From assembly GCA_005784505.1 (NCBI GenBank), contig VCAZ01000227.1:259080-323079 (forward strand): a stretch of 64,000 bases of DNA. The letters are read 5' to 3'. Positions 1 through 12,478 of the stretch are shown here, one piece after another. Positions within the stretch are counted from its first letter, which is position 1. Each line of letters opens with the position of its first letter. Below the pieces are notes generated by a model. The model saw only the letters and a program-made list of their open reading frames with translations, was not told where the DNA came from and did not search any database. The stretch is from Bagarius yarrelli. Its lineage: Eukaryota > Chordata > Actinopteri > Siluriformes > Sisoridae. Position numbers and translations under genes: made by a program.

Positions 1-216
1 GTGTGTGTGTGTGTGTGTGTGTGTGCGTGTCCATGTATATCTCCAGTTTTACAGCTCTGGATCACAGAACCTTCATTACCAGCTGCAGTTCAGCATCAAT
101 GAGAAGCAGGAAGTTCAAACCGGTGTTTTTATCTTTGTTCAATTGTTCAATCTTCACAGTGAATTAACAAACCCGTTAGCGTTAATGTCAGAATTCCTTT
201 GGATAAATATTAACGG

Positions 217-413
217 GGGAAGTGGTTTAGCCCAGTGGTTAAGGTGTTGGACTGCTAACCGGAAGATTGTGGGTTTGAATCCCAGCACAATTGTTACCAC
301 TGCTGGGCCCTGAACAAGGCCTTTAAACCCCCAATGGCTCAGTTGTAGAAATGAAATAAATGGAAGTCGCTCTGAATAAGGACGTCTGCCAAATGCCAGG
401 AATGTAAATGTAA
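217..413 (+). repeat. tRNA-derived SINE, full length-looking copy
   Basis: The head looks like a tRNA gene. It has a box A-like TTTAGCCCAGTGG near 228 and a box B-like GGTTTGAATCC near 271. The body contains GGGCCCTGAACAAGGCC, and the tail reads ATAAGGACGTCTGCCAAATG followed by short TGTAAA repeats. This tail is shared by at least ten other copies in the window, mostly in antisense orientation, so it is a multi-copy SINE with internal RNA polymerase III promoter boxes and not a working tRNA gene. Confidence 0.8.
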
Positions 414-1232
414 AAAACCACACGGATGTTCAGGATTTGATGTTCTGGGAAAATAATTATCAGGCGCTTGTAAATCGGCGTATTGTTCCTGAGGATGACC
501 TCGAAAGCCCTGGAATCTCTGAGGCTTTTTGTCTGTTCACATGACCGATTTCTTTCAGACGGAGTAGGGAAGGAAAGCGAGCAGGTCGTTACTCGCTCTG
601 GCGTGACTCTGTGATTACACCCCGTCTCAACAGCAGAGAATTAACTACAGTGAAGAATCACCTCTCTGATTCCAGGTGTTTTTAGATCACAGTAACATTT
701 CACCTAAAAAAAAATTCAACTTCTTTGTTATTTCTTTTGTCATTCGATTCGGTTTAAATTACATTTAATTACTGCTTTAACGAGCCGCTTTTCAGGAATA
801 ATAATCCTATAAACGGTTTTTACAGTTGTCGGATCAGCGTCGCTTTCACACTGCATGATTATCTGGGGTAACATTCAGTTGCTGTTGGTGTTTACGTGCA
901 CGGGAGTTTTTTGTGCGAGACTGGAATTGCGGTACAGTTGATACTGTGTGCTGATTTGCAGCGAAAGGACATAAAAGACAAAAAGATGGTCTGTAACTCT
1001 TTCCTGAACTTCCTGCTGTCCCGTATCCTGTTCTCTTATTGGCTGAAATCATCTCTGGTTGTATTTTACACTCAGACCTCATTTCATACTGCAGACAGGT
1101 CCAGATGTTTAGCAAGTCAAATAATCCCCTGGCGTCTGCAATTCTTGAATGGCGTCTTTGATCATTTACTGTCCTCATCCTGAGTAATTTACATTTATAT
1201 CATTTTTTTTAATCCAACTACCTTTTTTACAG

Positions 1233-1478
1233 CACAGTAAAATTTGTTTATTCACATATCCCATCTTAGTAAGTTGGGGGTCAGCGCGCAGGGGCAGCTA
1301 TGATACAGCACCCCTGGAGCAGGAAGGGTTAAGGGTCTTGCTTCAGGACCCAACAGTGGCTGACTGGTGGTAGTCTGGCTTGGATCTTCCTTGTCTTCCA
1401 ATCAACAACTCAGCCACCACTGCCCCAAGCAAGCAGTTGATGGTTGAGGGACATTGCTCAGGGGCCCAGTAGTTATAA
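1233..1478. repeat. Dispersed repeat, 'CAGGGGCAGCTATGATACAG' family
   Basis: The block containing CAGGGGCAGCTATGATACAG, CCCCTGGAGCAGGAAGGG and GACCCAACAGTGG is repeated, with substitutions, at 44940-45085. A shorter related piece occurs near 36175-36240. This identifies it as an interspersed repeat; the family name is not known to me. Confidence 0.65.
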
Positions 1479-1779
1479 GAAGATTATAAGAAGGAATAAG
1501 ATCTTCACTCCATCAACATGTCGTGTTTTAGATATTTTTGTATATATTTTTTCATTCATTTATTGTATTTCCTGTCTTTTCTTGGTATCTTTTCTACGTA
1601 GACTGTAAAGTAAAGTAAAGTACGGTGGCCCAAAGGTTCACAACACAGTAACATTGAACCACAACAGGTTTAACAGGGGAAAAAATGTGTGTAAAAATGT
1701 CATGTATTCAGGTTTTTGTTGCTGATGTTCTGTTATATTATTACACACCCTCCCCTCGTACCTTTACCTCCGTTTGTAG

Positions 1780-2578
1780 GTCACTATGACGCTCTGGAGC
1801 CTCAGGCAGCGTTCGAGTTCATCCGAGAGCCGTCAGTGGGGCAGATTGCGCTGGCTTTCCTGCAGGCATCGTTCGCCTTCAGCGGCTGGAACTTCCTTAA
1901 CTACGTCACCGAGGAGGTGGTGGAGCCACGCAAGTGAGTCACGCTTCAGCATCAGCATCAGCCTCAAACACACACCCTGTGCTGTGACTGTAGGGATTCT
2001 CTGCAACCGACTGCTGAGATTCATACAAATATTCTAGATGTTAGACACAGGCTTTTATTTCTTCATTCAGAAATTTTTAAAACATCTCTATAATAATGAT
2101 TATTAATTAATTTAATTTTTAAAACAATTAATTAATAATTAATATTCTCTGGGGTTACATTAACATTCCCAGCATTTGGCAGATGTCCTCAATCCAGGGC
2201 AGCTTCGCTTTTTATTACATGTTACACAACTAACAAATTGAACCAAAAACAATGCAACACCTTCACTGCTAAGCTACCACTTCCTCACTTTGCTACACAG
2301 TTAAAAAGCGCTCATGATTTATATAAATAGTATATTTGGGTATAATTCCTGGTTCCGCTCACTCCAACTGGCATTGTTTCCTGTTCCGTCCGAGACACGT
2401 GATAGTTGATTTCCGTGACCCGCAGCATTTGCAAAAGTAAATGTCAGCCTCCATTACCATCTGAGAAATTGGGGGAAAGAATGTAAAGTAGAGAGTGAGA
2501 GAGAGTGAGAAAAAGAGAGAGAGAGGAGAGATAGGAGAGAGGAGAGAGGAGAAGAGAGAGAGAGAGAGAGGAGGAGAG

Positions 2579-2625
<47 letters not shown>

Positions 2626-3475
2626 AGAAGGAAGAGAGAGAGAGAGAGAGAAAAGGATTATGGAATTTCAAGTTCTTTTACTATAATAATAATATCAGGA
2701 ATACAGTTTTATTTATTTGTGTATTATAATGACATGTATTAGGTGTCGCTAATACACTAAATCACTGTTTTTAATTTTTTTTTATTTGAATATGAAACAA
2801 ATAAAATAAAATAAAAATATGTGAAAAGTAATTTTTTTTTTTTAAATTTTTTGTAATTTTAGCTAATTGTAATTTTATTCTAATTAAATGATAATTTTAG
2901 TTGTGACCGTGTTAGTGTGTGTGTTTGTCTGTGTGTGTGTGTATGTGTGTATTCTTGGACAGAAACCTGCCGCGTGCAATCTACATCTCGATTCCTCTGG
3001 TGACATTAGTGTACACACTCACCAACATTGCCTACTTCTCCTCCATGACCCCAGAGGAGCTGCTGGCATCCAACGCTGTCGCCGTGGTAAGTGACCTCTG
3101 ACTCCTCTCTCCGCCCTGCCCCACCCCGCCACGCTCCAATGGCGTAGTTGTGTTTACTGACCCAAGTGTGTTGGCGTGTGTTGCAGACATTTGGTGAGAA
3201 GCTGTTGGGGATGTTCTCCTGGGTGATGCCCATCTCTGTAGCTCTGTCCACATTCGGGGGGATTAACGGCTACCTGTTCACGTCTTCCAGGTAAACACGC
3301 GCCACGCTCTCGTCGCATGCTGATGATGTCACAGGGAATCAGGAAGTGATTAATCTCTGCTGTGCAGGTTGTGTTTCTCAGGTGCGAGAGAAGGACACCT
3401 TCCCTACCTGCTGGCCATGATCCACCTGAAGAACTGCACCCCCATCCCGGCTCTTCTTGTCTGTGTAAGAGACTA

Positions 3476-3531
<56 letters not shown>

Positions 3532-3578
3532 TGTACACACATACCCCAAACACAATGAACACAACACACACTGAGCAT

Positions 3579-3622
<44 letters not shown>

Positions 3623-3756
3623 ACTGCACATTTACACGTTTACAAATACGTTTATATCACAAATGGTTTTCATATGTCTTCTTTTTTTCTTCTGTCTTTT
3701 CTTTTTCTCTTTCTTTCCGCTCTTTCTGTCTCTCTCGCTCTCTCTCTCTCTCGCTC

Positions 3757-3787
<31 letters not shown>

Positions 3788-4591
3788 TGCTCGCGCCCCA
3801 CTTACCCCCCCCCCCACACACACACTCTCTCAGTGTACTGCAACCATCGTCATCCTCTGCATCGGTGAAACCCACAACCTGATTAACTACGTGTCGTTTA
3901 TTAACTACCTCTCGTATGGAGTGACTATCGCCGGCCTGCTGTTCTACCGCTGGAAGAAGCCCAACCTCGTCAGACCAATTAAAGTGAGTGGCTTAAACCC
4001 GCCGATACACTCGATTTATCTTCGTCATCATCATCATCATCATCATCAGCTCAGATACACGCCAGCGCCATTAAAGAAATGAAAATCGCTAAAGGAACCG
4101 CAGAGGAGTGTAGATATTACAGTTATATAAATACCACATATATAAATCACCAGCTGGTGTGTGATGATTATTGAAACACATCAGCTTTTTAATATCTGAT
4201 TTATTCTTTAGTGTGTGTATGTGTGTGTAAGAGAGAGACACTCAGTATTATTGTATTTTTTTAAATTTACCTGAGCAGTTAGAGGTTAGGGGCCTTGTTA
4301 AGGGGCCCAATAGTTGCAGCTTGGTGGTGCTGGGAATTAAACCCATGATCTTTTGATCAGCAGACTGATTTTTTAATAATGTAAAAAAAAGTTCTAAAAT
4401 AAAATCAATAACATAAGAAAACTAGAAGAAATAACAAAAAATAGAACCCTAATCATCCAATGGGAGGCTCTTACTTATTTACCTTAATCCAGGTGGGCGA
4501 ATTAAGAATAATGATCATTAAAAAAAAAGAAGAAAGAAGAATTAAACAATTACCTATGTACCATACCATCGTTACCGTTGTGTTTTGTGGT

Positions 4592-4635
<44 letters not shown>

Positions 4636-6568
4636 GTGAATTTCCTGATCCCCATCAGTTACCTGCTGTTCTGGGCGGTGTTACTGGGGTTCAGTCTGTA
4701 CTCAGAGCCGGTGGTGTGCGGGATGGGGCTGGTCATTATGCTCACCGGGGTTCCCATCTACTTCATCGGTGTGCAGTGGTCTCAGAAACCTCGCTGGATC
4801 TACAGTGCAGTGGGTGAGTGATGCTACCAGTCCGCTCAGGGGTCCGCCATTTACATTAACATTTACATTCACAGCATTCGGCAGACGTTTTTATCCAGAA
4901 CGACTTTTATTTATATCTTTGTTTAATACAACTAAGCAATTAGGAGCTCAGGGACCCAACGGTGGCAACTTGGTGGTGCTGGAACCAAACTCCGATCTTC
5001 CAACTAGCAGTCAAACACTATAACCTTAAATACGGCATGTCTCTGGTTACAGTTTACACTTGCAAATTATACACTTTACCCCATAAGTATTGGCACCCTT
5101 TTGGCTTTACCTCTGTCAGAAATCTAACAATTTAATTCTTTGACTATTGTATAGATTATTATTATTTTTAATTAATTTATGTATTTTAACACTGTGCGTG
5201 TTTATTCACATGCTGATGTTGATATGCTGAACCGATATTTACTTATTGCTTTAAAAACAGATAAAAACAAACATTTTTATTTATAACACTGTCAAGACTG
5301 TCATTAAACAACTCTTATTAATATAAATAAAGGAGTCTAAAAGAACCCAAAAATAAAATAAAAAATCCATTAAAAATTAAACGATTCATTTCCCAGGTTA
5401 AAGTGTACTGCATTATTTGCTGCATTATTTGTTCAAATAAAGTTTATCAGTTACAGCAAATCCGGTTACTTTACCCGTAAGCACTGTTGTAGATTCGTCT
5501 CGTTTTGCATGAAGTTCTTAAAGCAAACACAAGAGGCCGCCATATATATCGATGGATCTGAAATTACAAAACCGATAATGATAAAAGTCTTAAATATCAT
5601 GAAAAATATCGGTAAAACAGATTATCGCTTGATCTCTACTACACAAATACCAGAGACAGAAAGTAATGTAGTACAAATACTTTGTTACTGTCCTTAAGTA
5701 GATTTTTTTTGACAACTTTTTACTTTTATTCATTACATTTTTTTACTTAAATATCTGCATTTTCCACTTATTACAATAATAAATCAGACTCGTTACTTTA
5801 GTTTTAATCTGTTTGGTGTTTCGGCGTGATCGATATTATTTCTTCTCCTTGCACAATTTGCACACCTTTTTCAACCAATCAAACAGCTTTTGTTATTGTG
5901 TGGCTTTTTTAACCAGTCATTGGTGTTTTTCTGGCTATCACACACACCTTAAACATAGACTTTTTTATATAGCTAACATCAGCAAGACAGTTAGGCAGAA
6001 GACAAGAATGGCTAACGTGGCTAACTCTATTTACCACCAGAAGACCAGAATCTCCATCACCTTTGGGTTCATAGTGTTTATTGATTACGGAACTGTAACG
6101 TAATTCAGGTAGTTCATTTACTTTTAACTTAAGAACTGTCAGAGTACAAAACTTCGTTACTTTAACGGAAAAAAAAGTGTAGTCGATACTTCAACTTTTA
6201 CCCCAGAGTCGTTTTCAACATCAGTATCTGTACTTCCACTCCAGTAAAGGATGTGTGTACTTTTGCCCTCTCTGACAGATACTGATCTACTGAAGTAGAT
6301 GTAGTAGTTATTTTTTTTTTCAACTTTAAATAATATCAATAATAATAGTGAACTAATGTTTCTATATGATTTCTGTGTCTTTAATAAACGCTGTATAACG
6401 TGTCGTATTGTTTCATGTTTAAGAGTCAGTGTTTGTGCTTGTTTTTTTCGCTTCTTTTTAGAGCGTGTGACGTATCTGGGTCAGAAGCTGTGTTACGTGG
6501 TGTTCCCTCAGGAAGATCCCTCCGTAATGGAGCCTCTCACAGAGATAACGGAGAAGTCGGAGCTCTGA
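1780..6568 (+). CDS. slc7a10: Asc-type amino acid transporter SLC7A10 (Asc-1), 5'-truncated by the window
   Basis: This is a sodium-independent small neutral amino acid exchanger, known as the light chain that pairs with SLC3A2 at the plasma membrane. Seven coding exons are visible: 1780-1933, 2963-3086, 3187-3290, 3368-3464, 3834-3983, 4636-4813 and 6462-6568 (stop). Phases all join and give the last ~303 residues of a protein normally ~520 long, covering roughly TM6 to TM12 and the C-terminal tail. Diagnostic stretches are SGWNFLNYVTEE, NLPRAIYISIPL, TFGEKLLG, VALSTFGGINGYLF, SRLCFSGAREGHLP, CTPIPALLVCC and LINYVSFINYLSYG. These resemble Asc-1 more than LAT2 (SLC7A8), and the neighbour lrp3 supports SLC7A10. 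The N-terminal exons are outside the window. The last intron (4814-6461) is large and holds repeats. The acceptor of exon 4636-4813 abuts a long TG tract. Fish can have two slc7a10 copies; which one this is cannot be told. Confidence 0.85.
2484..2653. repeat. GA-rich polypurine microsatellite in an slc7a10 intron
   Basis: About 170 bp is almost purely purine on the + strand, mostly GAGA with occasional GGAGA variants. Reading frames on both strands here (RE-rich, or SL-rich on the other strand) are microsatellite artefacts. Confidence 0.9.
3478..3619. repeat. Two (CA)n microsatellites in an slc7a10 intron
   Basis: CA runs at about 3478-3525 and 3579-3617 are separated by a CA-rich spacer. 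A CT-rich tract follows at about 3718-3788 and ends just before the acceptor of the exon starting at 3834. Confidence 0.9.
4268..4367 (-). repeat. SINE fragment, antisense, in slc7a10 intron
   Basis: The GGGGCCTTGTTAAGGGGCCC block followed by GGTGGTGCTGGGAATTAAAC is the reverse-strand version of the SINE body seen at 217-413. Only part of the element is present. Confidence 0.6.
4850..5030 (-). repeat. SINE copy, antisense, in slc7a10 intron
   Basis: The block starts with ACATTTACATTCACAGCATT, continues with GGCAGACGTTTTTATCCAGA and reaches GGTGGTGCTGGAACCAAACT. This is the complement of the SINE tail, body and box B seen at 217-413. Confidence 0.7.
5620..6310. repeat. Probable DNA-transposon remnant in the last slc7a10 intron
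   Basis: The left part contains TACTTAAATATCTGCATTT and CTTAAGTAGATTTTTT. The right part contains GTATCTGTACTTCCACTCCA and TACTGAAGTAGATGTAGTAG. Such 'ACTTAAGTAGA' motifs at both ends are typical of a non-autonomous DNA-element family that is common in fish. A related region is at about 34490-35095. Exact ends and target duplication were not established. Confidence 0.4.
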
Positions 6569-7001
6569 AGCATCCAAACCTTCCAGGAAAAAAATTTGTT
6601 GGTTTTTTTGTTGTTTTTTTTTTAATATTAAGGGGTCAAATCAGCAGTCGTTATTAATAACTTTCGTGCAGGTGTGGAGACGGATATTTTTACGGTGCTC
6701 TACGTTCCACTTTCACTTTATTTGTAAGCGTGTAAAGACAGATAGGCGGATCGAGGGGAGGGGGGTACTGTCGTTTTTTATTATTCCGGTCTTTTCTCCC
6801 GCTTTCCGCTGGCTGTGGGTGTCGGATTGTGTTAAACAAACCCTTTTGTTTATCCGAAAGGAAACTGATTTTAAGTCTTTGCTAGCTGCCTGCGGTTTCC
6901 GTTAAAATACAGAGTGTGTGTTCTTTCCAGCCATGCAGGAGCGTTTAATGTTCTTTTTGCTGTTCTTTGTGTAGTAATGACTGCCAGCTTGTAACTTTTA
7001 G

Positions 7002-7053
<52 letters not shown>

Positions 7054-7585
7054 TGCAGAGTGTTTTTCCTCACCTTGTACACATGGCAGGCAGCCACAGG
7101 GTTTTTATTTTTAGTCGTTTTTTCTTTTAAAGAAATGAAGTTCAGCTCTTTATCAGGTGTCCTTAAAATTGCTGTGTACTTTTTAAAACCAGGTACAAAT
7201 TTGTAATTTTTTTATCTTATTTTTTTTTACTATTTTTGCAGGTTAAAATCTTGAAATAAGATTACATTTAAGCCTAAAATCCCTAGACAGCCTTGACAAA
7301 AATTGAACAAACTAAAAGCAAAACTCACATCATTAAAAATAAAAGTTAAACTGGAAAAAAATAGAATTTCTAAAAATAAAAATAATTTTAAAAGGTACTA
7401 CACACGTCTCGTCAGTGCCTTCGACGCTACTCGACTCGATGTTAGCTACACGCTAGCAGTACGCAGTAAGTTAGTAGCAGCGTTATCGCTGACTAGCCCC
7501 TTCACGTTAATAACAGTGTCACTCTGTTATTTAAAACAAGAATATATTTTACTTTTATTTTATTTTATTCTTTGACAGGTTTTTC

Positions 7586-7591
7586 AATAAA
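7586..7591 (+). other. Candidate polyadenylation signal of slc7a10
   Basis: AATAAA lies about 1 kb after the slc7a10 stop codon in an AT-rich stretch. Other AATAAA hexamers occur nearby, so the true 3' end is uncertain. Confidence 0.3.
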
Positions 7592-9909
7592 AGCTTCAAT
7601 AATTCTACTGATTTTTATCCTCAGAAAACTGCACAAATAATAAAAACTTGGAAAATTTGGACAGAAAGAAAAGAAACAGAAAGAATGTTAAGCAACATAA
7701 AGGAAGTTAGGTGATGGAAAGTAGGGACGAATAGTGTTCTGTTAACTTAAATAAAACAAAAATTTAATTTCTAAATATTTACATATAAAAGGAATTTTTA
7801 AGGAATTTCTTTATTCCATTAAATTAAAATTTCATTTTTTACGTATAAAATCACACAACGTCCATGAACGTGCAGTGAAAAGTTTATCAGGACGATTTGT
7901 GTTTAAAACACAGAAAACATTTAATGTGAAAAAAACAGAATTACAGGTAAAATTAAGATTTTAAAAGAGAAGAAAGACTAAAATAAATTAAAATAAACTG
8001 TAGCAATAATAAAAAAATAAAAATAAGGTGGAAATTATATGGCACTACGGTGGCTAATACAAAAATACCTGCAAAAAAATGCAAAAAACAAAAATCAATT
8101 TAGCAAACTTAGTAAATAAAAAGTAAATAAATTAATAATATATAATTTAATTTAATATCAATATAATTAATTTATTAATTTATTCATTATTTATGCTGAT
8201 TCGCCTTCAGATCCAGAGTTTATCACAGAAATCCTGAGCCACAAGACGTCTTTTTAAAAATTACAAACAAAAATCAGATTTTTTGGACAAAAAAATTCTT
8301 AAACCTGCGTCAGAGGTTTACTTACGTGTTTTAACAATTATTTACAAACTTTCTTTAATTTGTCCAAAAAGTTTTAAATAAAATGTGTAACTTTGTCCAA
8401 TGTAAGTTCGTAAAAAAAGATCGTAACTTTACTCCATTTCCACAAAATACAAAATCTACAAAAATTTACAGAATTCAAAAAAAATTTCTTTAACAACCGT
8501 TCGTTCACTGTTTCGTCGTGGATATTTTTACGACAGACTTTAATGTTAAACACAAAACCTTTTGTCTAGTTTAGTTTCGAATATACTAAACATCAGCATT
8601 TTAGATAAAGCTACATGACGTTCACGCTAGCAAGAAGGGAGTCGGTAGCGATGGGGCTTGTGGTCTTGGTCTGTTAAACATTTTTGCTACACTGCCAAAA
8701 TGTAACTGTTAAGCACTACTGTATATATAGTAACACACTAATCGGTGTGTAGGGTAACTGTTTACACATCACACACTTGGTTTCCTGCTAGCCTAGTTCT
8801 CCGATTAGCAACCCAAGACGCCAACATTTTCGAAAACTTTAGTTTTCTTCGTAATGACTCAAACTTTTGCGTAAATCGAGACAAACCGATCTCTCGCCCT
8901 CTAGTGTGAACGTTGTGGTACTTACCATGATAACGTGTGTTTATGCTGACACCTCTATCAGCATTGTGTGTGCGGTAATTTCTTGCGCATGTGTTATATG
9001 TACTTTTACACAAAGTGCTCTGATTTGACGACTAAAAACGAATCAGTTTTGTTCAAAAATCTGATTCCACTGCTGCCTTTGTGACCGAGTCACGTAGAAA
9101 ATGGGAAATTTTAGAGATCCGAGTTCGAATTCTGATCTCACAGTGATCCAGGTTTAAGTTTTTCTATAGTAGTGTTTCCTGTGCTGTGGATTTTTAACCA
9201 AACAACTGTGATGTCGGTTCTAAAAGTGATTTAGATTTTTTTTTAAACAACTTTTTTTAACAATATATAAATTTTAACCTTTTTTTTCCTGATAAATTTG
9301 GCCACCCGATTTTCCTAAACGCAGCATTAGATCCGTTTTTTTTCTATTTTTTTCTCTTTTTAGTTCTGTCATACGATAAAATCTGCATTTTACAGAATCG
9401 TTGTGGTTTTTAGGGTTTGTGTGGGATTTTTTTTTAAATTAACGAATACAATAAACAAGCAATGAAAGTGTGTATAGATTCGATATTAAGGACACCTGAT
9501 GACTGTGAATGTATTTCGTTTTTTATCTCCAGCACTTATTCTTTAAATCTTCAGGTTTAAACAAGTCACTTTAATCTAAAATCTAAACCATTAACCAAAT
9601 TCTGGATCCAGACTAACAGATCTATGCAAACACAAGTTTAATCACTTGAATAGTTTATTAATAATTTTGTAGTTGTACGAAAAACACTATAACGTCACGC
9701 CGCCTTCTTTTCCGATCGCAGGAACTCGTCCAGGTTTTTTTATTGTACTGCGGCGTGAAGACGCCTTAACGATGACAGTGTGTAAATAACTGATGATTTA
9801 ATTGGGGTTTTTTTGCTATGATAAAATAGAAGAAATGTATTTAGACTTTATGAGGATTAAAAAAGGGAAAATTCCTGTTTTAGTAGTTTTACATCATTTA
9901 CAGAGTCTG

Positions 9910-10405
9910 TTTTAGGGATGGACCGATACTGATACCGACACCTATATTTATACTGATACCGATACTGATACAGTTACTGATATTGGTACCGATACTGATA
10001 TCGATACTCATATTAATACTGATGCTGATTCTGGTACTGATACTGATATCAGTACCAATACTGATATTTGTACCAATACTGATACTAATATCTATACTGA
10101 TACCATTTTTCATAATGGTACTGATAATGATATCGATACAGTTACTGATACTAATACCGATACTGATACTGGTACTGATACTAATATCGGTACCGATACT
10201 GATACCGATACTCATATTAATACCTATATTGATACTAATACCGATACTGACACTGGTACTGATATTGGTACCGATACTGATGTCGATAATAAAACAATGC
10301 TGATACTGGGACTTATACTGATATCGATACTCATATTAATACAGATGCTGATACTGGTACTAATACTTTATACTGTTACTGGATGCTAATACCCGATACT
10401 GAAAT
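9910..10405. repeat. GATACT/GATACC hexanucleotide tandem array (~480 bp)
   Basis: The sequence is a near-continuous run of six-base units. GATACT is the main unit, with GATACC, GATATC, GGTACC, GATGCT and TAATAC variants. The array starts at the GGGATGGACCGATACTGATA motif and decays after about 10385. Open frames on both strands (isoleucine/leucine-rich on +, ISI-rich on -) follow from the 6-bp period and are not genes. Confidence 0.9.
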
Positions 10406-10621
10406 CTAATCAGTATTTAGTAGATCAGACACATCACAGCGCATTTTAATTCACTCTGTTGTTGTGTTGTGTGCTGAGATTTATGTTGTCTAAAGACCAC
10501 CGACCTGAAAAAGATCCAGATCCAGAGCAGAGTGCAGACGCTGCCTAAATAGCGGAAAGAAAGTGGGCGTGGCTAAATTCTCTCACACATGATCACGAAG
10601 GCAAAAGAAAAAAAAAAGCGG

Positions 10622-10760
10622 ACCCCCTCATCCAGATTTATCCTATTTATACAGCTAAGCCAAGATGAGGGTTAAGGGCCTTGCTCAGGGGCCCATTGGG
10701 TTTGATGGAACTGGGATTCAAACTTACAACCCTCTGAGCATTAAAGCAGCTCCAGTCAGC
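10622..10760 (-). repeat. SINE fragment, antisense
   Basis: TCATCCAGATTTATCCT, GGGCCTTGCTCAGGGGCCCA and GGAACTGGGATTCAAACTTA match the antisense SINE body and box B seen elsewhere in the window. Confidence 0.6.
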
Positions 10761-11389
10761 CTCATCACACTGAACGAAATCTCACACAGCATCCCATGAT
10801 ATCAGGTGTCAGTACACGGTATCGGTCATGATGCAGCTCTGATCCGATTCCCAGAGCTTCGCGAGTTCCTCCTGAAATCAGACACAAATTCCTCGATAAC
10901 TCTAAACACCAGTTTCTTCCTCTACCGAACCTAAACTGTTTTTCTATCCAATAATAATCATTGTTATTATATCAGAACGGCCAGTATAGTTCTTTTTTTC
11001 ATTTCATCCTAGACGAGATGTTTTTTTCTGACCCTGAAGGTGTCAGCAGCCCTGTTCTCTCACCTCACCGCATCCGGGTGAGTCTTATTCCTGATGGGGA
11101 GACAGCATTCCTCAGACCAGCTGTGGGACACATGTGGGAATGTGTGCTATAAATATGGACTTTGTTGTAAAAAATGGGTTTGTGTAACAAAAATAGCACA
11201 ATAAATTTTAATTCAAAAGTTTACCTGTTGTTCTGGTGTGTTTGTGTCGCTGCTGAAAGGAACACGTTTATAGGCTTTGTGAATGTGGCCAGGACGGTAC
11301 GAGACCCTTATGGGGGAACTTTATCCCCGCGTCCATCATTTCAGCAAAAGTATGATTTATATATATTGGCAGTTTGGCTTTTTTTAAAG

Positions 11390-11511
11390 GACAGACAGAG
11401 ATAAAGAGAGAGAGGCGGGACTGTAAGGGGCCCAAAGCTGGAGTCGAACCCGGGTCATAACTGCGCATGTGGGTGCCGGTGCCTTGACCCACTTCACCAC
11501 TGCGTCGCTCA
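11390..11511 (-). repeat. tRNA-headed SINE of a second family, antisense
   Basis: On the minus strand this begins GAGCGACGCAGTGGTGAAGT and contains the box B-like GGGTTCGACTCC. It resembles a tRNA head followed by a GGGCCCC body. It is not the same family as the copy at 217-413. A short GA run lies beside it. Confidence 0.5.
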
Positions 11512-12164
11512 ATTTTAACATTTAAAAAATAAAAATATTTTTAAGAAAAGCATGTCGCTGCATACATGCCAAGAAAAAATTTGATCCGAGTTTTCTTTTG
11601 CTATTTTGCACATGCGTAAAAATCTTTGGTTAAAAGTGCTGCATGTCAGCCGGATGCACCAGACGATGACATCATTTTCCCAAAATGTTTTACAACGAGT
11701 CGGTTACAGAAGTTAATTTCTATTAATAATTTTAATTCTGCATTTAATGTTTTAGTGTCTACGGAAATCCGTCATCTTAAATGAACGCTCCAGATTCGGA
11801 GGCTGGCACATCAGTTGTGAGAAAAACACATTTTTATTCTACTGGAGTAAATAATCATCGTCAAACCTGCAAACTAAAGCAGTCAAGTTTTATGTTGACT
11901 TATAAAATGATCTATTTATTAAATACCAAATCTAAATCAGCAAATGTTTATACAGTAAATACTGAACAGAAGCGAAGGCTAACCCCCAACCCCACCACCA
12001 CCACCACCACCCTACACCTGCTGGATAAATAGTACAACCTGTGATTATTATTTAATTCAATTTTTTTTTAAACACATTTGATTATTAAAGCTTCATAAAG
12101 TTCACATTACTCCTAACTTTTGAAAGATTAAATGTGGGAACAAATTTTTAACATAATAAACTAC

Positions 12165-12478
12165 TGGAGAAAGAGGGCAGCCTGGTAGCACTGTTGCCTC
12201 ATAGCAAGAAGGACCCCGGGGTTCGATTCCCCTGCAGGGGTCTTTCTGTGTGGAGTTTGTATGTTCCTCCCTGTGTGTGTGTTTACTCCGGGTTCTCCGG
12301 TTTCCTCCCACATGTATGTTAGGTTGATTGGTGAATCTAAATTGCCCATAGGAGTGAGTGTGTGTGTCCCTGTGATGGACTGGCGACCTGTCCAGGGTGT
12401 CCCCTCCTGTATTTCACCCTTTCAGAGACGGCTGGGATAGACTACAGCAGACTCCAGCGGGTATAGTAGATAAACGAA
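12165..12478 (+). repeat. tRNA-headed dispersed repeat, copy 1
   Basis: GGCAGCCTGGTAGCACTGTT and GTTCGATTCCCCTGCAGGGG form the tRNA-like head. The body reads TCTTTCTGTGTGGAGTTTGT, then GGTTTCCTCCCACATGTATG, then GATGGACTGGCGACCTGTCC. The same body recurs at 26140-26400, 33390-33715, 37260-37578, 37630-37712 and 62392-62765, in both orientations. I recognise it as a repeat common in fish genomes but cannot name it reliably. Confidence 0.75.

Larger units (their letters stand above)
1..1779 (+). other. Intron of slc7a10, left of the first visible exon
   Basis: No coding exon of slc7a10 or any other gene was recognised here. The stretch opens with a (GT)n run at 1-27, carries a tRNA-headed SINE near 217-413 and a second dispersed repeat near 1233-1478, and is otherwise AT-rich single-copy-looking DNA. 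The first recognised exon begins at 1780 with an incoming codon phase of two bases, so at least one upstream coding exon must lie left of the window. The long reading frames here have no family resemblance and are taken as chance. Confidence 0.7.

Noticed and set aside
217..300. Possible tRNA gene
   Set aside because: Box A and B are present, but the acceptor and anticodon stems do not pair and a shared SINE body follows.
3154..3629. Minus-strand frames rich in VCVC overlapping slc7a10 exons
   Set aside because: They come from CA repeats and the opposite strand of real exons.
5509..6103. + strand frames in the last slc7a10 intron
   Set aside because: No family match and they lie in what looks like a DNA-transposon remnant.
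9898..10303. Overlapping open frames on both strands rich in Ile/Leu or Ile/Ser
   Set aside because: A 6-bp period keeps all frames stop-free. The protein repeats simply mirror the hexamer array.
12190..12245. Possible tRNA gene with GGTTCGATTCC-type box B
   Set aside because: The same head with the same long tail occurs six times in the window. It is a dispersed repeat.
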